A stretch of 64,000 bases of DNA from Lactobacillus selangorensis (GTDB taxonomy: Bacteria > Bacillota > Bacilli > Lactobacillales > Lactobacillaceae), in NCBI RefSeq assembly GCF_001437205.1, contig NZ_JQAZ01000006.1:96464-160463 (forward strand), read 5' to 3'. The translations under genes were made by a program, and so were the position numbers. Below the pieces are notes generated by a model. It saw nothing but the letters and a program-made list of their open reading frames with translations. It had not been told where the DNA came from and did no database searches. Every line of letters starts with the position of its first letter. Within the stretch, counting starts at the first letter, position 1. Below are positions 45,318 to 55,470 of the stretch, piece after piece.

Positions 45318-46697
45318 CTAAATGATCACGACTGGTGTATCTAACGCAACGGCCGGATAGAGTTTCGCAATGAAGCTCGGCGGATTGTTGACACAACCAT
45401 GTGAACCGTGTTCCTTGTACCATGTGCCGCCGTATTCCGGCTGCCATGGGGAATCATGCAGGCCGACACCCGTATAGTCGATTGGCATCCAATAACTGAC
45501 AGCGGATGAATAGTCGGAACCGTCATCATTCTTGCCAGTCAGAGTTGCATTGCGCTGTTTGTTCCAAATGAAGAAAACACCACTCGGGGTATCTTCGCCA
45601 GGTTTCCCAGTGACCACATCGGAATCCATGACCAGTTTGCCGTCCTTGTAATACCATTCATGCTGGTTCTTTTTATCGACCTCGACATAAGTGTTGCCGA
45701 TTCCTTCGCCATTGTTATAGCCGACGCCTTCAGTGATTGGTGTTCGGGTGAAGCTCTTGCCCTTCAGGATCTCAGCCGTAAGGCCCTTTGTTTCAGCGCC
45801 TTCCTTGATGCTCCAGCCGTAAGTCTTGGCTTTGACACTGACGGTGCCTTGCTTAGTCGAATTGAAGCTCATCTTGCGCTTGTAAGTACTGTATTTAGCC
45901 CCTAAAGCAGCAACATACGCTTTGACCTTGCTTTGGTCGAGCTGAACTTGATCGTTGGTATAAGTCGTCCAGTCATACAAGTCAGCTTTTGGAATCGTCA
46001 CCGTTGAACCAGCAATCGAGTATTTGGCATCCTCATTCTGGATGTCCTTCAACAGCTGTTTAGCATCCGTCAATGACTTGCTGGACGTTGTGACGGACGG
46101 TTCTGCGTACGCTTGTTTAGCGGCGATTTTTCCTTTGTCCTGTGAAACGGCGGCAACAATCAGTGTTTTTAAAGTAGCGGGGCTGATTGTATTTCCCTTT
46201 TGCCCTTTAACAGTTACGTAGGAATTGTTTTTCTTAACGAGGGTTGCGTTGCGTGGCTTGGTCCGGTTCACATTCAGTTTTGCGGCTAAATTTGCGCAGT
46301 ATTGTTTTAACGCAGCCTGATTAAACTGAACGGCATCTTTGGTAGTTGCCGCTTGCACATGGCCGGTGAGCTGCCAAGCTTTTTGCTGTTTCATTTGCTG
46401 CTTGAGTTCGGCGGTAAAATGATGTTCAACGCCGATTTTCTGACCAGAGAACTGTGCGAGCGTCTTCTTATTTTCAACAAGTGAATATGTTTTGGTCTTG
46501 AAATGTTGAGTCAGTGTTTTGTCGGCTGCGGCAACGGTCTGACCACCGAGTGCCACCCCAGCTATTTTTGTGCCAGGTAAAAAGTGGGTTCGATAATGGC
46601 TGACGTGCCAGCCGCCGAATGCGACCAACAAAACGATCACTCCGGCAATAATGCCGTAAGTACGCGAGTGGTTCGCTTTTTTTGAGCTATGCTTCAC
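45318..46697 (-). CDS. YkuD-type L,D-transpeptidase with membrane anchor
   Basis: A 459-residue cell-wall enzyme. After KHSSKKANHSRTYG, one membrane span (about 15-35) anchors it; residues 50-330 hold two peptidoglycan-binding-4 type domains, and the C-terminal about 125 residues are the YkuD domain with YWMPIDYTGVGLHD and the catalytic HGSHGCVNNPP. It would crosslink or modify peptidoglycan outside the membrane. The start is the GTG at 46697, seven bases after GGAGGAG; the longer frame lacks a site. Confidence 0.9.
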   Translation of the reverse strand: MKHSSKKANHSRTYGIIAGVIVLLVAFGGWHVSHYRTHFLPGTKIAGVALGGQTVAAADKTLTQHFKTKTYSLVENKKTLAQFSGQKIGVEHHFTAELKQQMKQQKAWQLTGHVQAATTKDAVQFNQAALKQYCANLAAKLNVNRTKPRNATLVKKNNSYVTVKGQKGNTISPATLKTLIVAAVSQDKGKIAAKQAYAEPSVTTSSKSLTDAKQLLKDIQNEDAKYSIAGSTVTIPKADLYDWTTYTNDQVQLDQSKVKAYVAALGAKYSTYKRKMSFNSTKQGTVSVKAKTYGWSIKEGAETKGLTAEILKGKSFTRTPITEGVGYNNGEGIGNTYVEVDKKNQHEWYYKDGKLVMDSDVVTGKPGEDTPSGVFFIWNKQRNATLTGKNDDGSDYSSAVSYWMPIDYTGVGLHDSPWQPEYGGTWYKEHGSHGCVNNPPSFIAKLYPAVALDTPVVII

Positions 46698-46802
46698 AAA
46701 GCAACTCCTCCTCTGATATTTCTGTCTAGCTGGATAAAGTATACCTATTTTTGATAAGAAAGTAAAAAAGTCACGAACAGCTTTGAACAGAAATGAGGAC
46801 AA

Positions 46803-46838
46803 ATAAAAACAGCCTCCAACAAAACGGAAGGCTGTTGT
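46803..46838 (-). terminator. ldh terminator
   Basis: On the minus strand, AACAGCCTTCC and GGAGGCTGTT form the stem and TTTTTATTT follows. It lies just beyond the 3' UTR element of ldh. Confidence 0.82.
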
Positions 46839-46850
46839 CATTCTTATTAA

Positions 46851-46943
46851 ATGCGTTCAAAGACACTGAGTCCTTGCGTGTGACAAACTTTTCCTAGTGG
46901 CAAAAGCCACTTCGTCAAAGTTTAAGCCGCCGGAATCACTCAT
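46851..46943 (-). ncRNA. Structured 3' UTR element, copy B (ldh)
   Basis: On the minus strand between the ldh stop (46963) and its terminator, this sequence repeats the blocks found after pyrG: CGGCGGCTTAA, CTTTGAC, GTGGC-TTTT-GCCAC, TAGGAAAAG, ACGCAAG, CTCAGTG and CTTTGAACGC in the same order. The outer stem is AAACTTT with AAAGTTT. Loop bases differ between copies while stems are kept. Confidence 0.65.
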
Positions 46944-46962
46944 GTCTTCGCATGCGTTGTTT

Positions 46963-47961
<999 letters not shown>

Positions 47962-47978
47962 TTATTTAAATCAGCTTC

Positions 47979-47984
47979 AGTATA
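47979..47984 (-). promoter_or_regulatory. ldh promoter -10
   Basis: On the minus strand TGCTATACT is an extended -10; no good -35 is seen 17 bases upstream. Leader of roughly 35 bases to the TTG start. Confidence 0.5.
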
Positions 47985-48030
47985 GCATATGTCCCCTAGC
48001 AACGATAGAAATTAGCTAGACGGAATGTGG

Positions 48031-48089
48031 TATAATAAAAGCCACAAATAACGTGTAACTGGGGGAAATTTATTCTCCCGGGTTTTTTG
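48031..48089 (+). promoter_or_regulatory. pth promoter with leader terminator
   Basis: TGGTATAAT gives an extended -10 (48031-48036). About 20 bases after the expected start, CTGGGGGA and TCTCCCGGG pair (one bulge, G-U pairs), followed directly by T6 (48059-48089), all before the pth ribosome site GGAGG. This is a terminator by form inside the leader, so read-through control of pth-mfd is possible. Confidence 0.6.
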
Positions 48090-48111
48090 CGTTTCATGGA
48101 GGAAAATTACG

Positions 48112-48672
48112 ATGAAAATGATCGTTGGACTGGGTAATCCTGGTCGCAAATACGAAAAAACAAAACATAACATGGGCTTTATGACGATCGCACGTCTCGC
48201 CGACCGGTACAATACTGAATTAACCAAGCACGAGTTTGAAGCGATGACGGGTTCGTTCCGTTATCAAGGTGAAAAAATCTTACTCGTTAAACCACTGACT
48301 TATATGAACGATTCTGGACGTGCAGTGGGACCTTTGATGGGGTACTACCAGATTCAGCCGGATGAGATTCTGGTCATTCATGACGATATGGACATCAAGC
48401 TTGGCAAGATTAAGCTGCGAGAGAAGGGCTCAGCCGGCGGACACAACGGCATTAAGAGTATTATCAGTGTGTTGGGAACACAAGACTTCAAACGCTGCCG
48501 AATCGGGATTCAGCATCCTGATAAAGCAACGGTCGTCGATTGGGTCCTGACGCCGTTTTCGAAACAAGATCAGCCGCTGGCAGAAAGCGGACTCGATCAG
48601 GCGACCGATGCGGCCAGTGATTGGATTGAACATGGCGATTTCCAAGCCACAATGAATCGTTTCAACCATTAA
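48112..48672 (+). CDS. pth: Peptidyl-tRNA hydrolase
   Basis: A 186-residue enzyme freeing tRNA from stalled peptidyl-tRNA. MIVGLGNPGRKYEKTKHNMGF holds Asn and catalytic His20, and HDDMDIKLGKIKLREKGSAGGHNGIKSI holds the catalytic Asp. Length fits. It is followed by mfd after 39 bases, the Bacillus order. Confidence 0.97.
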   Translation: MKMIVGLGNPGRKYEKTKHNMGFMTIARLADRYNTELTKHEFEAMTGSFRYQGEKILLVKPLTYMNDSGRAVGPLMGYYQIQPDEILVIHDDMDIKLGKIKLREKGSAGGHNGIKSIISVLGTQDFKRCRIGIQHPDKATVVDWVLTPFSKQDQPLAESGLDQATDAASDWIEHGDFQATMNRFNH

Positions 48673-48711
48673 ATCAGATTTATTAAATATGCATGAAGGG
48701 AGCGTTTCAGC

Positions 48712-51700
48712 ATGGATTTAGTGTCAATCGTACAGCAGGCACCCGCAATGAAAACTTTATTGACGGACTTACAGCCGCATACGCATCAACTGGCGACCGG
48801 ACTGTCTGGTTCGGCTAAAACACTGATGCTGGCGGCCGTTTATGCCCAAAAACAGCAGCCGCTGCTGATTGTCGAAAACAGTATGTTCCATGCCAATCAG
48901 CTGGCCGATGATTTGACCGGGCTCGTTTCTGCCGACCAGATTCACACTTTTCCAGTTGAAGAAGTGCTGGCGGCCGAAGTGGCGACCAGTTCGCCGGAAG
49001 CCCGCAGTTCTCGAGTCGATGCTCTGCATTTTCTAAGCAGCGGGCAGCCGGGCATTGTGCTGACCTCAGTCGCCGGATTGCGGCGGTTATTGCCGACACA
49101 GGCCGAATGGGAGCAGAGTCAGCTCGAAATCAAAGTCGGTGCCGACATCGAACTTGAAGATTTGAAACGGATGCTCGTTGAAATGGGCTACCAGCGGGAG
49201 CAAATGGTCGGCAAACCTGGCGAATTTGCGATGCGTGGGGATATCATCGATGTTTATCCGCTTGATACGCAATATCCGCTGCGGATCGAACTGTTCGACA
49301 CCGAAGTCGATGCGATTCGTTATTTCGACCCCAGCAATCAGCGCAGCATCGAAAATATCCAGTCGTTTCATTTGTTACCGGTAACGGATATGGTGCTGAC
49401 CAAGGCGAATGTGCAGCGGACCGTTAAGATTCTGAAAAAGGATTATCAAGTCGAATTGAAACAGCTGGAAGATCCTGACGAGCAGAAACTGCTCAAGACT
49501 CATTTTGAAGACACGATTGCGTTGATGGAGCAGGGCGATACCAATGACCAGTCTGCCTATCTGGCCGATTATTACTACCCAGCGGAAACGAGTCTGATTG
49601 ATTATCTGCCTGAATCAGGGCTGGTCGTTCTGGATGACTATCCCCGTATTCTGGAAACCGGCAAAAATCTGACCCGTGAGAATGAAGATTGGCTCAACGA
49701 TATGCGGCGCCAGCATCGAATTTTACGCAAACAGCATCTGACGGGCGATGCGGCCCAAAAACTGCACAAGGACGAACATGCCCAGTTGTATCTGGCCTTA
49801 TTCCGCAAAGGAATGGGCAATCTGCGTCTGAATGGCATCCATGACTTACAGACACGGGATATGCAGCAGTTTTTCAGCCAGATGCCGTTATTAAAATCAG
49901 AAGTTCAGCGCTGGCGAAAGCAAAAACAAACGATTGTCGTTATGATTAGCGACCAGATGCGGGTGCATAAGGTGGCCCAAACGTTCCAAGACTTCGGCAT
50001 CACTGCGAATGTTGTCGCACCCGATGCACTGGCGAAAGACCAAGTTCAGATTATGGTGGCGTCGTTGCAAAACGGCTTTGAACTGCCCCGTCTGCACTTG
50101 GTTGTGGTGACTGAAAAGGAACTTTTCAATAAGGTTCCCAAAAAAAAGGCACGCCGCCAGACGATTGAAAATGCGGAACGTTTGAAGAGCTATACTGAAT
50201 TGAAGCCGGGCGATTATGTCGTCCATGTCAATCATGGGATTGGTAAGTATGTCGGGATGCAGACACTGACAGTCGATGGCGTTCATCAGGATTACATTAC
50301 GATTCAATATCGGGGCACTGATAAATTATTTATTCCAGTTACACAGCTGAATCTGATTCAGAAGTACGTTTCAGCAGAAGGCAAAACGCCGCACGTCAAC
50401 AAATTGGGCGGCAGCGAGTGGCAGAAGACAAAAAACAAGGTAGCTTCGAAGGTCGAAGATATCGCCGATGATCTGGTCGATTTATATGCGGCACGTGAAA
50501 GTCAAAAAGGATTTGCCTTTTCGAAGGACAATGATTATCAGCGTGAGTTCGACGATGAATTCCCTTATCCGGAAACGGATGATCAATTGCGGAGCATTGC
50601 TGAAGTTAAACACGATATGGAACAGCCGAAGCCGATGGACCGGCTATTGGTCGGCGATGTCGGCTTCGGGAAGACCGAAGTGGCCTTGCGAGCCGCATTT
50701 AAAGCGGTACAGGACGGCAAGCAGGTTGCCTTCTTAGTGCCGACCACGATTTTGGCCCAGCAGCATTACGATACAATGGTCGAACGGTTTGCCGATTTTC
50801 CCGTCAACATTGCAATTTTGTCCCGGTTCAGGACGACAAAGCAGATTCATGAATCGCTGAAGGGATTGGCCGACGGGTCGATCGATATTGTCGTCGGCAC
50901 CCATCGGCTCTTGTCGAAAGACGTTCATTTTCACGATCTCGGCTTCCTGATTGTTGATGAGGAGCAGCGGTTTGGGGTCAAACACAAGGAACGGCTGAAG
51001 AAACTCAAGGCCAACATCGATGTGCTGACACTGACGGCGACCCCGATTCCCCGTACCTTGCATATGTCGATGCTGGGCGTGCGTGATTTATCCGTCATCG
51101 AAACGCCGCCGACCAATCGTTATCCAATCCAGACGTATGTCATGGAACAAAATGCCGGCGCCATTCGTGAAGCAATCGAACGCGAAATGGATCGCAACGG
51201 GCAGACGTTCTATCTGCATAATCGGGTTAGCGACATCGAACGTACTGTCGATGAGCTGCAGGCGCTGGTACCAAATGCCCGCATTGCCTATGCACATGGG
51301 CAGATGAGCGAAACGCAGCTCGAAAGTATTCTATATGACTTTATTCATGGCGACTATGATGTGCTAGTGACGACCACGATTATCGAAACTGGGGTCGATA
51401 TGCCGAACGTCAATACTATGATTATCGAAGATGCCGATCGGTACGGCTTATCCCAGCTGTATCAGCTGCGGGGCCGCATCGGCCGCAGCAATCGGGTGGC
51501 GTATGCTTACTTGATGTATCAGCAGGATAAAGTGCTGACTGAAGTTGGCGAGAGCCGGTTGAAGGCAATTAAAGACTTCACCGAATTAGGGTCTGGGTTC
51601 AAAATTGCAATGCGGGACCTGTCGATTCGGGGAGCCGGTAATTTGCTGGGCAAGCAGCAGCATGGTTTCATCGACTCAGTCGGGTTCGACCTCTATTCGC

Positions 51701-52254
51701 AGATGCTGAACGATGCGATTGCCAAAAAACGGGGGCACAAAGTCGAACCGAAGACAAATGCCGAAGTCGATCTCAAAGTCGAAGCCTTTCTGCCGAGTTC
51801 GTATATCAGCGACTCACGCCAGAAAATCGAGATGTACAAACAGATTCGGCAGGTCAGCTCTGTCGAAGCCTTCCATGAAGTCCAAGACGATTTGATGGAC
51901 CGGTTTGGAGATTATCCGCAGGAGGTGACCAACCTGCTTGAAATCAGCCGGCTGAAGATGATTGCCGACCGAGCGCTGGTCAAGAAGGTCGAACGCAAGG
52001 CCAATCAAATCATCGTGCGGATGTCGAAGGAAGGTACTCAGAAGCTGCAAGGCGATGAATTATTTAGTGCACTGTCGAAGACGAAGCTGAAAGCAACTGT
52101 GGTCACCGATCAAAATGAATTCGTCGTGACCTTGGTCATCCAGCCCAAGATGGACACGGCCGATTGGCTGAAAGAACTCGGTGCCTTTTTGAGCGGTCTC
52201 AAAGATATTTTGCAGGGCCAAACCGGCGACTCCGAAAAACAGCCACAAGCTTAA
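48712..52254 (+). CDS. mfd: Transcription-repair coupling factor
   Basis: A 1180-residue translocase that removes RNA polymerase stalled at DNA damage and recruits UvrA. The N-terminal UvrB-homology module is visible in GEFAMRGDIIDVYP, the RNA polymerase-interacting region in LKPGDYVVHVNHGIGKYVG, then helicase motifs GDVGFGKTEVALRAAF, LIVDEEQRFGVKHKE, TLTATPIPRTL, QLYQLRGRIGRS. A D7-like C-terminal domain follows. Full-length. Confidence 0.98.
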   Translation: MDLVSIVQQAPAMKTLLTDLQPHTHQLATGLSGSAKTLMLAAVYAQKQQPLLIVENSMFHANQLADDLTGLVSADQIHTFPVEEVLAAEVATSSPEARSSRVDALHFLSSGQPGIVLTSVAGLRRLLPTQAEWEQSQLEIKVGADIELEDLKRMLVEMGYQREQMVGKPGEFAMRGDIIDVYPLDTQYPLRIELFDTEVDAIRYFDPSNQRSIENIQSFHLLPVTDMVLTKANVQRTVKILKKDYQVELKQLEDPDEQKLLKTHFEDTIALMEQGDTNDQSAYLADYYYPAETSLIDYLPESGLVVLDDYPRILETGKNLTRENEDWLNDMRRQHRILRKQHLTGDAAQKLHKDEHAQLYLALFRKGMGNLRLNGIHDLQTRDMQQFFSQMPLLKSEVQRWRKQKQTIVVMISDQMRVHKVAQTFQDFGITANVVAPDALAKDQVQIMVASLQNGFELPRLHLVVVTEKELFNKVPKKKARRQTIENAERLKSYTELKPGDYVVHVNHGIGKYVGMQTLTVDGVHQDYITIQYRGTDKLFIPVTQLNLIQKYVSAEGKTPHVNKLGGSEWQKTKNKVASKVEDIADDLVDLYAARESQKGFAFSKDNDYQREFDDEFPYPETDDQLRSIAEVKHDMEQPKPMDRLLVGDVGFGKTEVALRAAFKAVQDGKQVAFLVPTTILAQQHYDTMVERFADFPVNIAILSRFRTTKQIHESLKGLADGSIDIVVGTHRLLSKDVHFHDLGFLIVDEEQRFGVKHKERLKKLKANIDVLTLTATPIPRTLHMSMLGVRDLSVIETPPTNRYPIQTYVMEQNAGAIREAIEREMDRNGQTFYLHNRVSDIERTVDELQALVPNARIAYAHGQMSETQLESILYDFIHGDYDVLVTTTIIETGVDMPNVNTMIIEDADRYGLSQLYQLRGRIGRSNRVAYAYLMYQQDKVLTEVGESRLKAIKDFTELGSGFKIAMRDLSIRGAGNLLGKQQHGFIDSVGFDLYSQMLNDAIAKKRGHKVEPKTNAEVDLKVEAFLPSSYISDSRQKIEMYKQIRQVSSVEAFHEVQDDLMDRFGDYPQEVTNLLEISRLKMIADRALVKKVERKANQIIVRMSKEGTQKLQGDELFSALSKTKLKATVVTDQNEFVVTLVIQPKMDTADWLKELGAFLSGLKDILQGQTGDSEKQPQA

Positions 52255-52355
52255 AATTTGGTTAGGATTTGGCCGAAATGTTATTTAAAACCGAATTTGT
52301 GGCATAATGGGGGTTCTGAATAAAACGTCGTAATGTGTTTCAAAGGGGTCATGGG

Positions 52356-53966
52356 ATGAAAAACAAGTGGATGCAGCATTTGATGAAGGGCGCTTTGATT
52401 TTGTCGTTATCATCATTGATTGCCAAAATTTTAAGTGCCGTTTACCGAGTGCCGTTTCAAAATATGGTCGGCAACACCGGCTTTTATGTCTATCAGCAGA
52501 TCTATCCGATTTATGGAATCGGCATGACCTTTGCCCTGAGCGGCTTTCCGGTTTTTATTTCGAAGCTGATCGCCGAACAGGACGGGATGCCCGCCCAACG
52601 GGAAGTGACGAAACGTTCGTTTGTTCTGCTGGCCTTTTTTGGCGTGCTAATTTTCGGATTTCTGCAAATCGGAGCCGTGCCGATCGCTGCCATGATGTCC
52701 GATGTCCAGCTGGCCCCGATTATTCGGTCAGTTTCATTTATGTTTTTGACGATGCCGTTTCTGGCGACGACACGCGGTTATTTTCAGGGGACATTCAACA
52801 TGGTGCCGACAGCGGTATCGCAGGTGACGGAACAGCTGATTCGAGTCGGGGTTATTCTGGTGGCCGCCTATTTATCAATCAAAGTGCCTTGGGGTGTTTA
52901 CAAAATGGGGACTTGGGCGATGAGCGGCGCAACGTTTGGGGCAATCGGCGGGACGCTGGTCCTAGCACGTGCGTTTCACAAACAATTTTTCTACGCCCCT
53001 GATAGTCGGGAAGTAATCCATGAAAGCTGGACCCGAAAATTCGAAGTTTACGGACGGCTGCTGAAACGGTTTTTCATCGAAGGCGGCTCCATCTGTCTGT
53101 TTGCCTCGATGATTGTCTTGCTGCAGCTGGTCGATTCCTTCACCGTCAAACGGGGACTCGTCCAAAGCGGTGTACCGGAGAATCTGGCCAAAGGCTTAAA
53201 AGGGATTTACGACCGGGGCCAGCCGCTGGTCCAGTTGGGACTGGTGATTTCAACGGCCTTTTCGTCGGCGTTGCTCCCCAGCCTGACGCATGCGTACCAG
53301 CAGCGGCGTCATTATGAGTTCTATCGAATCGCTCAAGAAATGGTGCACACAAGCTCGGCACTGTCAGTGGCAGCTACCAGCGGTTTGATTGCCCTGATGC
53401 CGTTCATCAACCGGCTGCTGTTCGGCGATACGAGCGGCAACACAGCATTATGTATGTACATGCTAAGCATCATTTTAGTCGCATTAATCAATTCGTATAA
53501 TAGTGTGCTGCAGAGTCAGAACGAATTCCGGCTGACGACGGTTGCCTTATTCGGCGGCCTGCTTGTCAAAATTATCTTTAATGAGTGGTTCGTCCGCCAT
53601 TTCGGGACGACCGGCTCGAGCTTCATCACCGCCCTCAGCTTACTGGCAGTGTTCCTGATTATTTATGCCAAGTCATCAGAACCGATGAAAAAAGCGTTGT
53701 TCGAGAAGGGCTTTATTTTCAAACTGCTGATTATCTGTCTGATTATGAGTTTTGTGGTCGGATTGACGACGAGTGTGTTCGGATTCAATCCAGTGACATT
53801 GGGACGGCTGAAAGCAGGCGTCGTGACCGTCTTTGTGGCGGCGATTGGGGCCGGCACGTTTATCTTTTTGGCACTGCGGTGGCATTTATTTACCATTCGG
53901 GAATGGCTGTCGATCCCATATGGACGGCGTTTCTTGAAATGGCTCTCAAAACGGAATCAAAAATAA
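52356..53966 (+). CDS. MATE/MOP-family lipid II flippase-like protein (YabM/MurJ-like)
   Basis: A 536-residue polysaccharide-biosynthesis membrane protein with about 14 segments. [44 protein letters not shown] is the typical start of SpoVB/YabM/YtgP proteins that flip lipid-linked cell-wall precursors. The position between mfd and rqcP matches Bacillus yabM. The ATG at 52356 has AAAGGGG upstream. Whether it is the main lipid II flippase cannot be told. Confidence 0.85.
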   Translation: MKNKWMQHLMKGALILSLSSLIAKILSAVYRVPFQNMVGNTGFYVYQQIYPIYGIGMTFALSGFPVFISKLIAEQDGMPAQREVTKRSFVLLAFFGVLIFGFLQIGAVPIAAMMSDVQLAPIIRSVSFMFLTMPFLATTRGYFQGTFNMVPTAVSQVTEQLIRVGVILVAAYLSIKVPWGVYKMGTWAMSGATFGAIGGTLVLARAFHKQFFYAPDSREVIHESWTRKFEVYGRLLKRFFIEGGSICLFASMIVLLQLVDSFTVKRGLVQSGVPENLAKGLKGIYDRGQPLVQLGLVISTAFSSALLPSLTHAYQQRRHYEFYRIAQEMVHTSSALSVAATSGLIALMPFINRLLFGDTSGNTALCMYMLSIILVALINSYNSVLQSQNEFRLTTVALFGGLLVKIIFNEWFVRHFGTTGSSFITALSLLAVFLIIYAKSSEPMKKALFEKGFIFKLLIICLIMSFVVGLTTSVFGFNPVTLGRLKAGVVTVFVAAIGAGTFIFLALRWHLFTIREWLSIPYGRRFLKWLSKRNQK

Positions 53967-53979
53967 AAGGAGAAGCAAT

Positions 53980-54243
53980 ATGCGTTTAGATAAATATTTG
54001 AAAGTATCACGAATCATCAAACGGCGTTCTGTCGCCAAAGAAATTGCTGATAAAGGCCGCATCACGATCAACGGCCGGGTGGCAAAATCATCGAGCGACG
54101 TCACAGTCGGCGATGTGCTGGTCATCGGTTTCGGCAACAAAACTTTGACGGTCAAAGTGACCGCCATCGTTGAAACGACTAAAAAGGCGGATGCTGATCA
54201 GATGTATGAAATCGTCAGCGAAGATTACCCGAAAAAAGATTAA
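53980..54243 (+). CDS. rqcP: RqcP (YabO) ribosome-quality-control S4 protein
   Basis: An 87-residue S4-domain protein. [45 protein letters not shown] is the S4 RNA-binding fold of YabO/Hsp15. In Bacillus RqcP works with RqcH to add alanine tails to peptides on stalled 50S subunits. AAAGGAG is close before the ATG and the gap to the preceding gene is 13 bases, so they are co-transcribed. Confidence 0.93.
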   Translation: MRLDKYLKVSRIIKRRSVAKEIADKGRITINGRVAKSSSDVTVGDVLVIGFGNKTLTVKVTAIVETTKKADADQMYEIVSEDYPKKD

Positions 54244-54324
54244 GATTGTTCAGCTTTCAATGGACGCTCAAGCGTTAACTTGTTATAATGAAAGCGGAAA
54301 AATAACAAATTAGGGGCGATCACA

Positions 54325-54738
54325 GTGACCAAAAAAAGTTCATCGGGGAAAGTTGCTTCCCTGCGTAATGCGTACACGGAGCAATTTCAGGATCAGCAGC
54401 AGCATGCGCAGCGGACTGACTACGTGCGCAGCGTTCACAAGCGCCGCATCTGGCTGCTGACTGGTATTTTGCTGGTGATTTTCCTCATCGGCGGATTCCA
54501 ATTGATTCGGAGCCACCAGACCCTGGCTACAACCAATCAGCAGGTGGTCGTTCAAAAAAAGAAACTGAATAACATTAAAGGCAAGCAAGACGATCTGAAA
54601 ATTGAAGTCAAAGAATTAAAAAATGACGATTATGTCGGCAAGCTGATTCGCTATAAATATTATTACTCGAAGAAGGGTGAGAAAGTTTATAGTTTGCCGC
54701 AAGACAACACGCCGGTCCTGAATCAGAAGGCAAAATAA
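54325..54738 (+). CDS. divIC: Septum formation initiator DivIC
   Basis: A 137-residue bitopic protein of the DivIC/FtsB family. A cytoplasmic basic N-terminus (1-41) is followed by one span (about 42-60) and an extracellular coiled coil (65-105, NQQVVVQKKKLNNIKGKQDDLKIEVKEL) ending in YVGKLIRYKYYYSKKGEKVYSLP, which is diagnostic. It joins FtsL and DivIB at the septum. GTG start at 54325 with GGGG upstream, and an extended -10 TGTTATAAT shortly before. Confidence 0.93.
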   Translation: MTKKSSSGKVASLRNAYTEQFQDQQQHAQRTDYVRSVHKRRIWLLTGILLVIFLIGGFQLIRSHQTLATTNQQVVVQKKKLNNIKGKQDDLKIEVKELKNDDYVGKLIRYKYYYSKKGEKVYSLPQDNTPVLNQKAK

Positions 54739-54752
54739 GTCAGGGCTGATAC

Positions 54753-54825
54753 TTTACGACCGTTATTTTGAGTGCTATACTAAAATTAACTTTTAAAAAA
54801 CGAGGTTGCATGACCTCGTTTTATT
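54753..54825 (+). promoter_or_regulatory. yabR promoter with leader hairpin
   Basis: TTTACG (54753-54758) and TATACT (54776-54781, preceded by TGC) are 17 bases apart. Right after the expected start, AACGAGGT and ACCTCGTT pair with a 6-base loop, followed by TTTATT (54796-54825). It resembles a terminator and also closes the divIC transcript. Confidence 0.55.
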
Positions 54826-54877
54826 GTAATAACGACCGGACAAGTCGGTGAAATATTCAAGGAGGACTCTTTTTTCT

Positions 54878-55408
54878 ATGTCGATTGAAGTTGGCGAAAA
54901 GGTGAATGGTAAGGTAACAGGGATCACAAATTTTGGTGCGTTCGTTGATATTGGCAATCATCAAACTGGATTGGTCCATATCAGTCAGATCTCGGATAGC
55001 TATGTGAAGGATATTCATGATGTCCTTTCGGTCGGTGATGAAGTCACCGTCAAAGTATTATCCATCAAGGATGGCAAAATCGGTTTGTCGATTCGTGCGG
55101 CACAAGATAAGCCAGCTCAACAGCACCATCATTCCAGTCATGGTCCTAGCAATCACAGTTTTCACGGCAACAACCATGGCGGCAATAACAGTCATAGCAG
55201 CAGCAACCACCACAGCAACGGTGGCAGCTATGATCATCGTGGCGGCAACAACCACGGTCATGGGGGCGCCCACCATAACAATAAAGGTGGCAAAGAAGAC
55301 TTTGATCAATTGCTCTCTGGTTTCTTAAAGGAAAGCGATGAACGCTTAGCAGTGATCAAGCACAATACAGAAGGCAAACGCGGCGGCCGTGGCGGCCGGC
55401 GCAGCTAA
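54878..55408 (+). CDS. yabR: S1 RNA-binding domain protein YabR, with His/Gly/Asn-rich linker
   Basis: A 176-residue general-stress-type protein. Residues 1-72 are one S1 domain (GEKVNGKVTGITNFGAFVDIGNHQTGLVHISQIS). Residues about 80-140 are a low-complexity linker of His, Gly, Asn and Ser (for example HGNNHGGNNSHSSSNHH). The end (KEDFDQLLSGFLKESDERLAVIKHNTEGKRGGRGGRRS) is the family's conserved C-terminus with an RGG tail. It stands between divIC and tilS as in Bacillus. AAGGAGG lies twelve bases before the ATG. Confidence 0.92.
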   Translation: MSIEVGEKVNGKVTGITNFGAFVDIGNHQTGLVHISQISDSYVKDIHDVLSVGDEVTVKVLSIKDGKIGLSIRAAQDKPAQQHHHSSHGPSNHSFHGNNHGGNNSHSSSNHHSNGGSYDHRGGNNHGHGGAHHNNKGGKEDFDQLLSGFLKESDERLAVIKHNTEGKRGGRGGRRS

Positions 55409-55422
55409 TCAGTAAGCGCATA

Positions 55423-55450
55423 AGAAGACGGGGTAAACCGTCTTTTTTTG
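55423..55450 (+). terminator. Terminator after yabR
   Basis: AAGACGG and CCGTCTT with a 5-base loop and T7. Confidence 0.78.
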
Positions 55451-55470
55451 TACATAGCAGGAGGATAACC

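Noticed and set aside
52367..53002. 211-codon frame inside the MurJ-like gene.
   Set aside because: Out-of-frame shadow of a conserved membrane protein; composition rich in Arg, Asp and Cys as typical for shadows.
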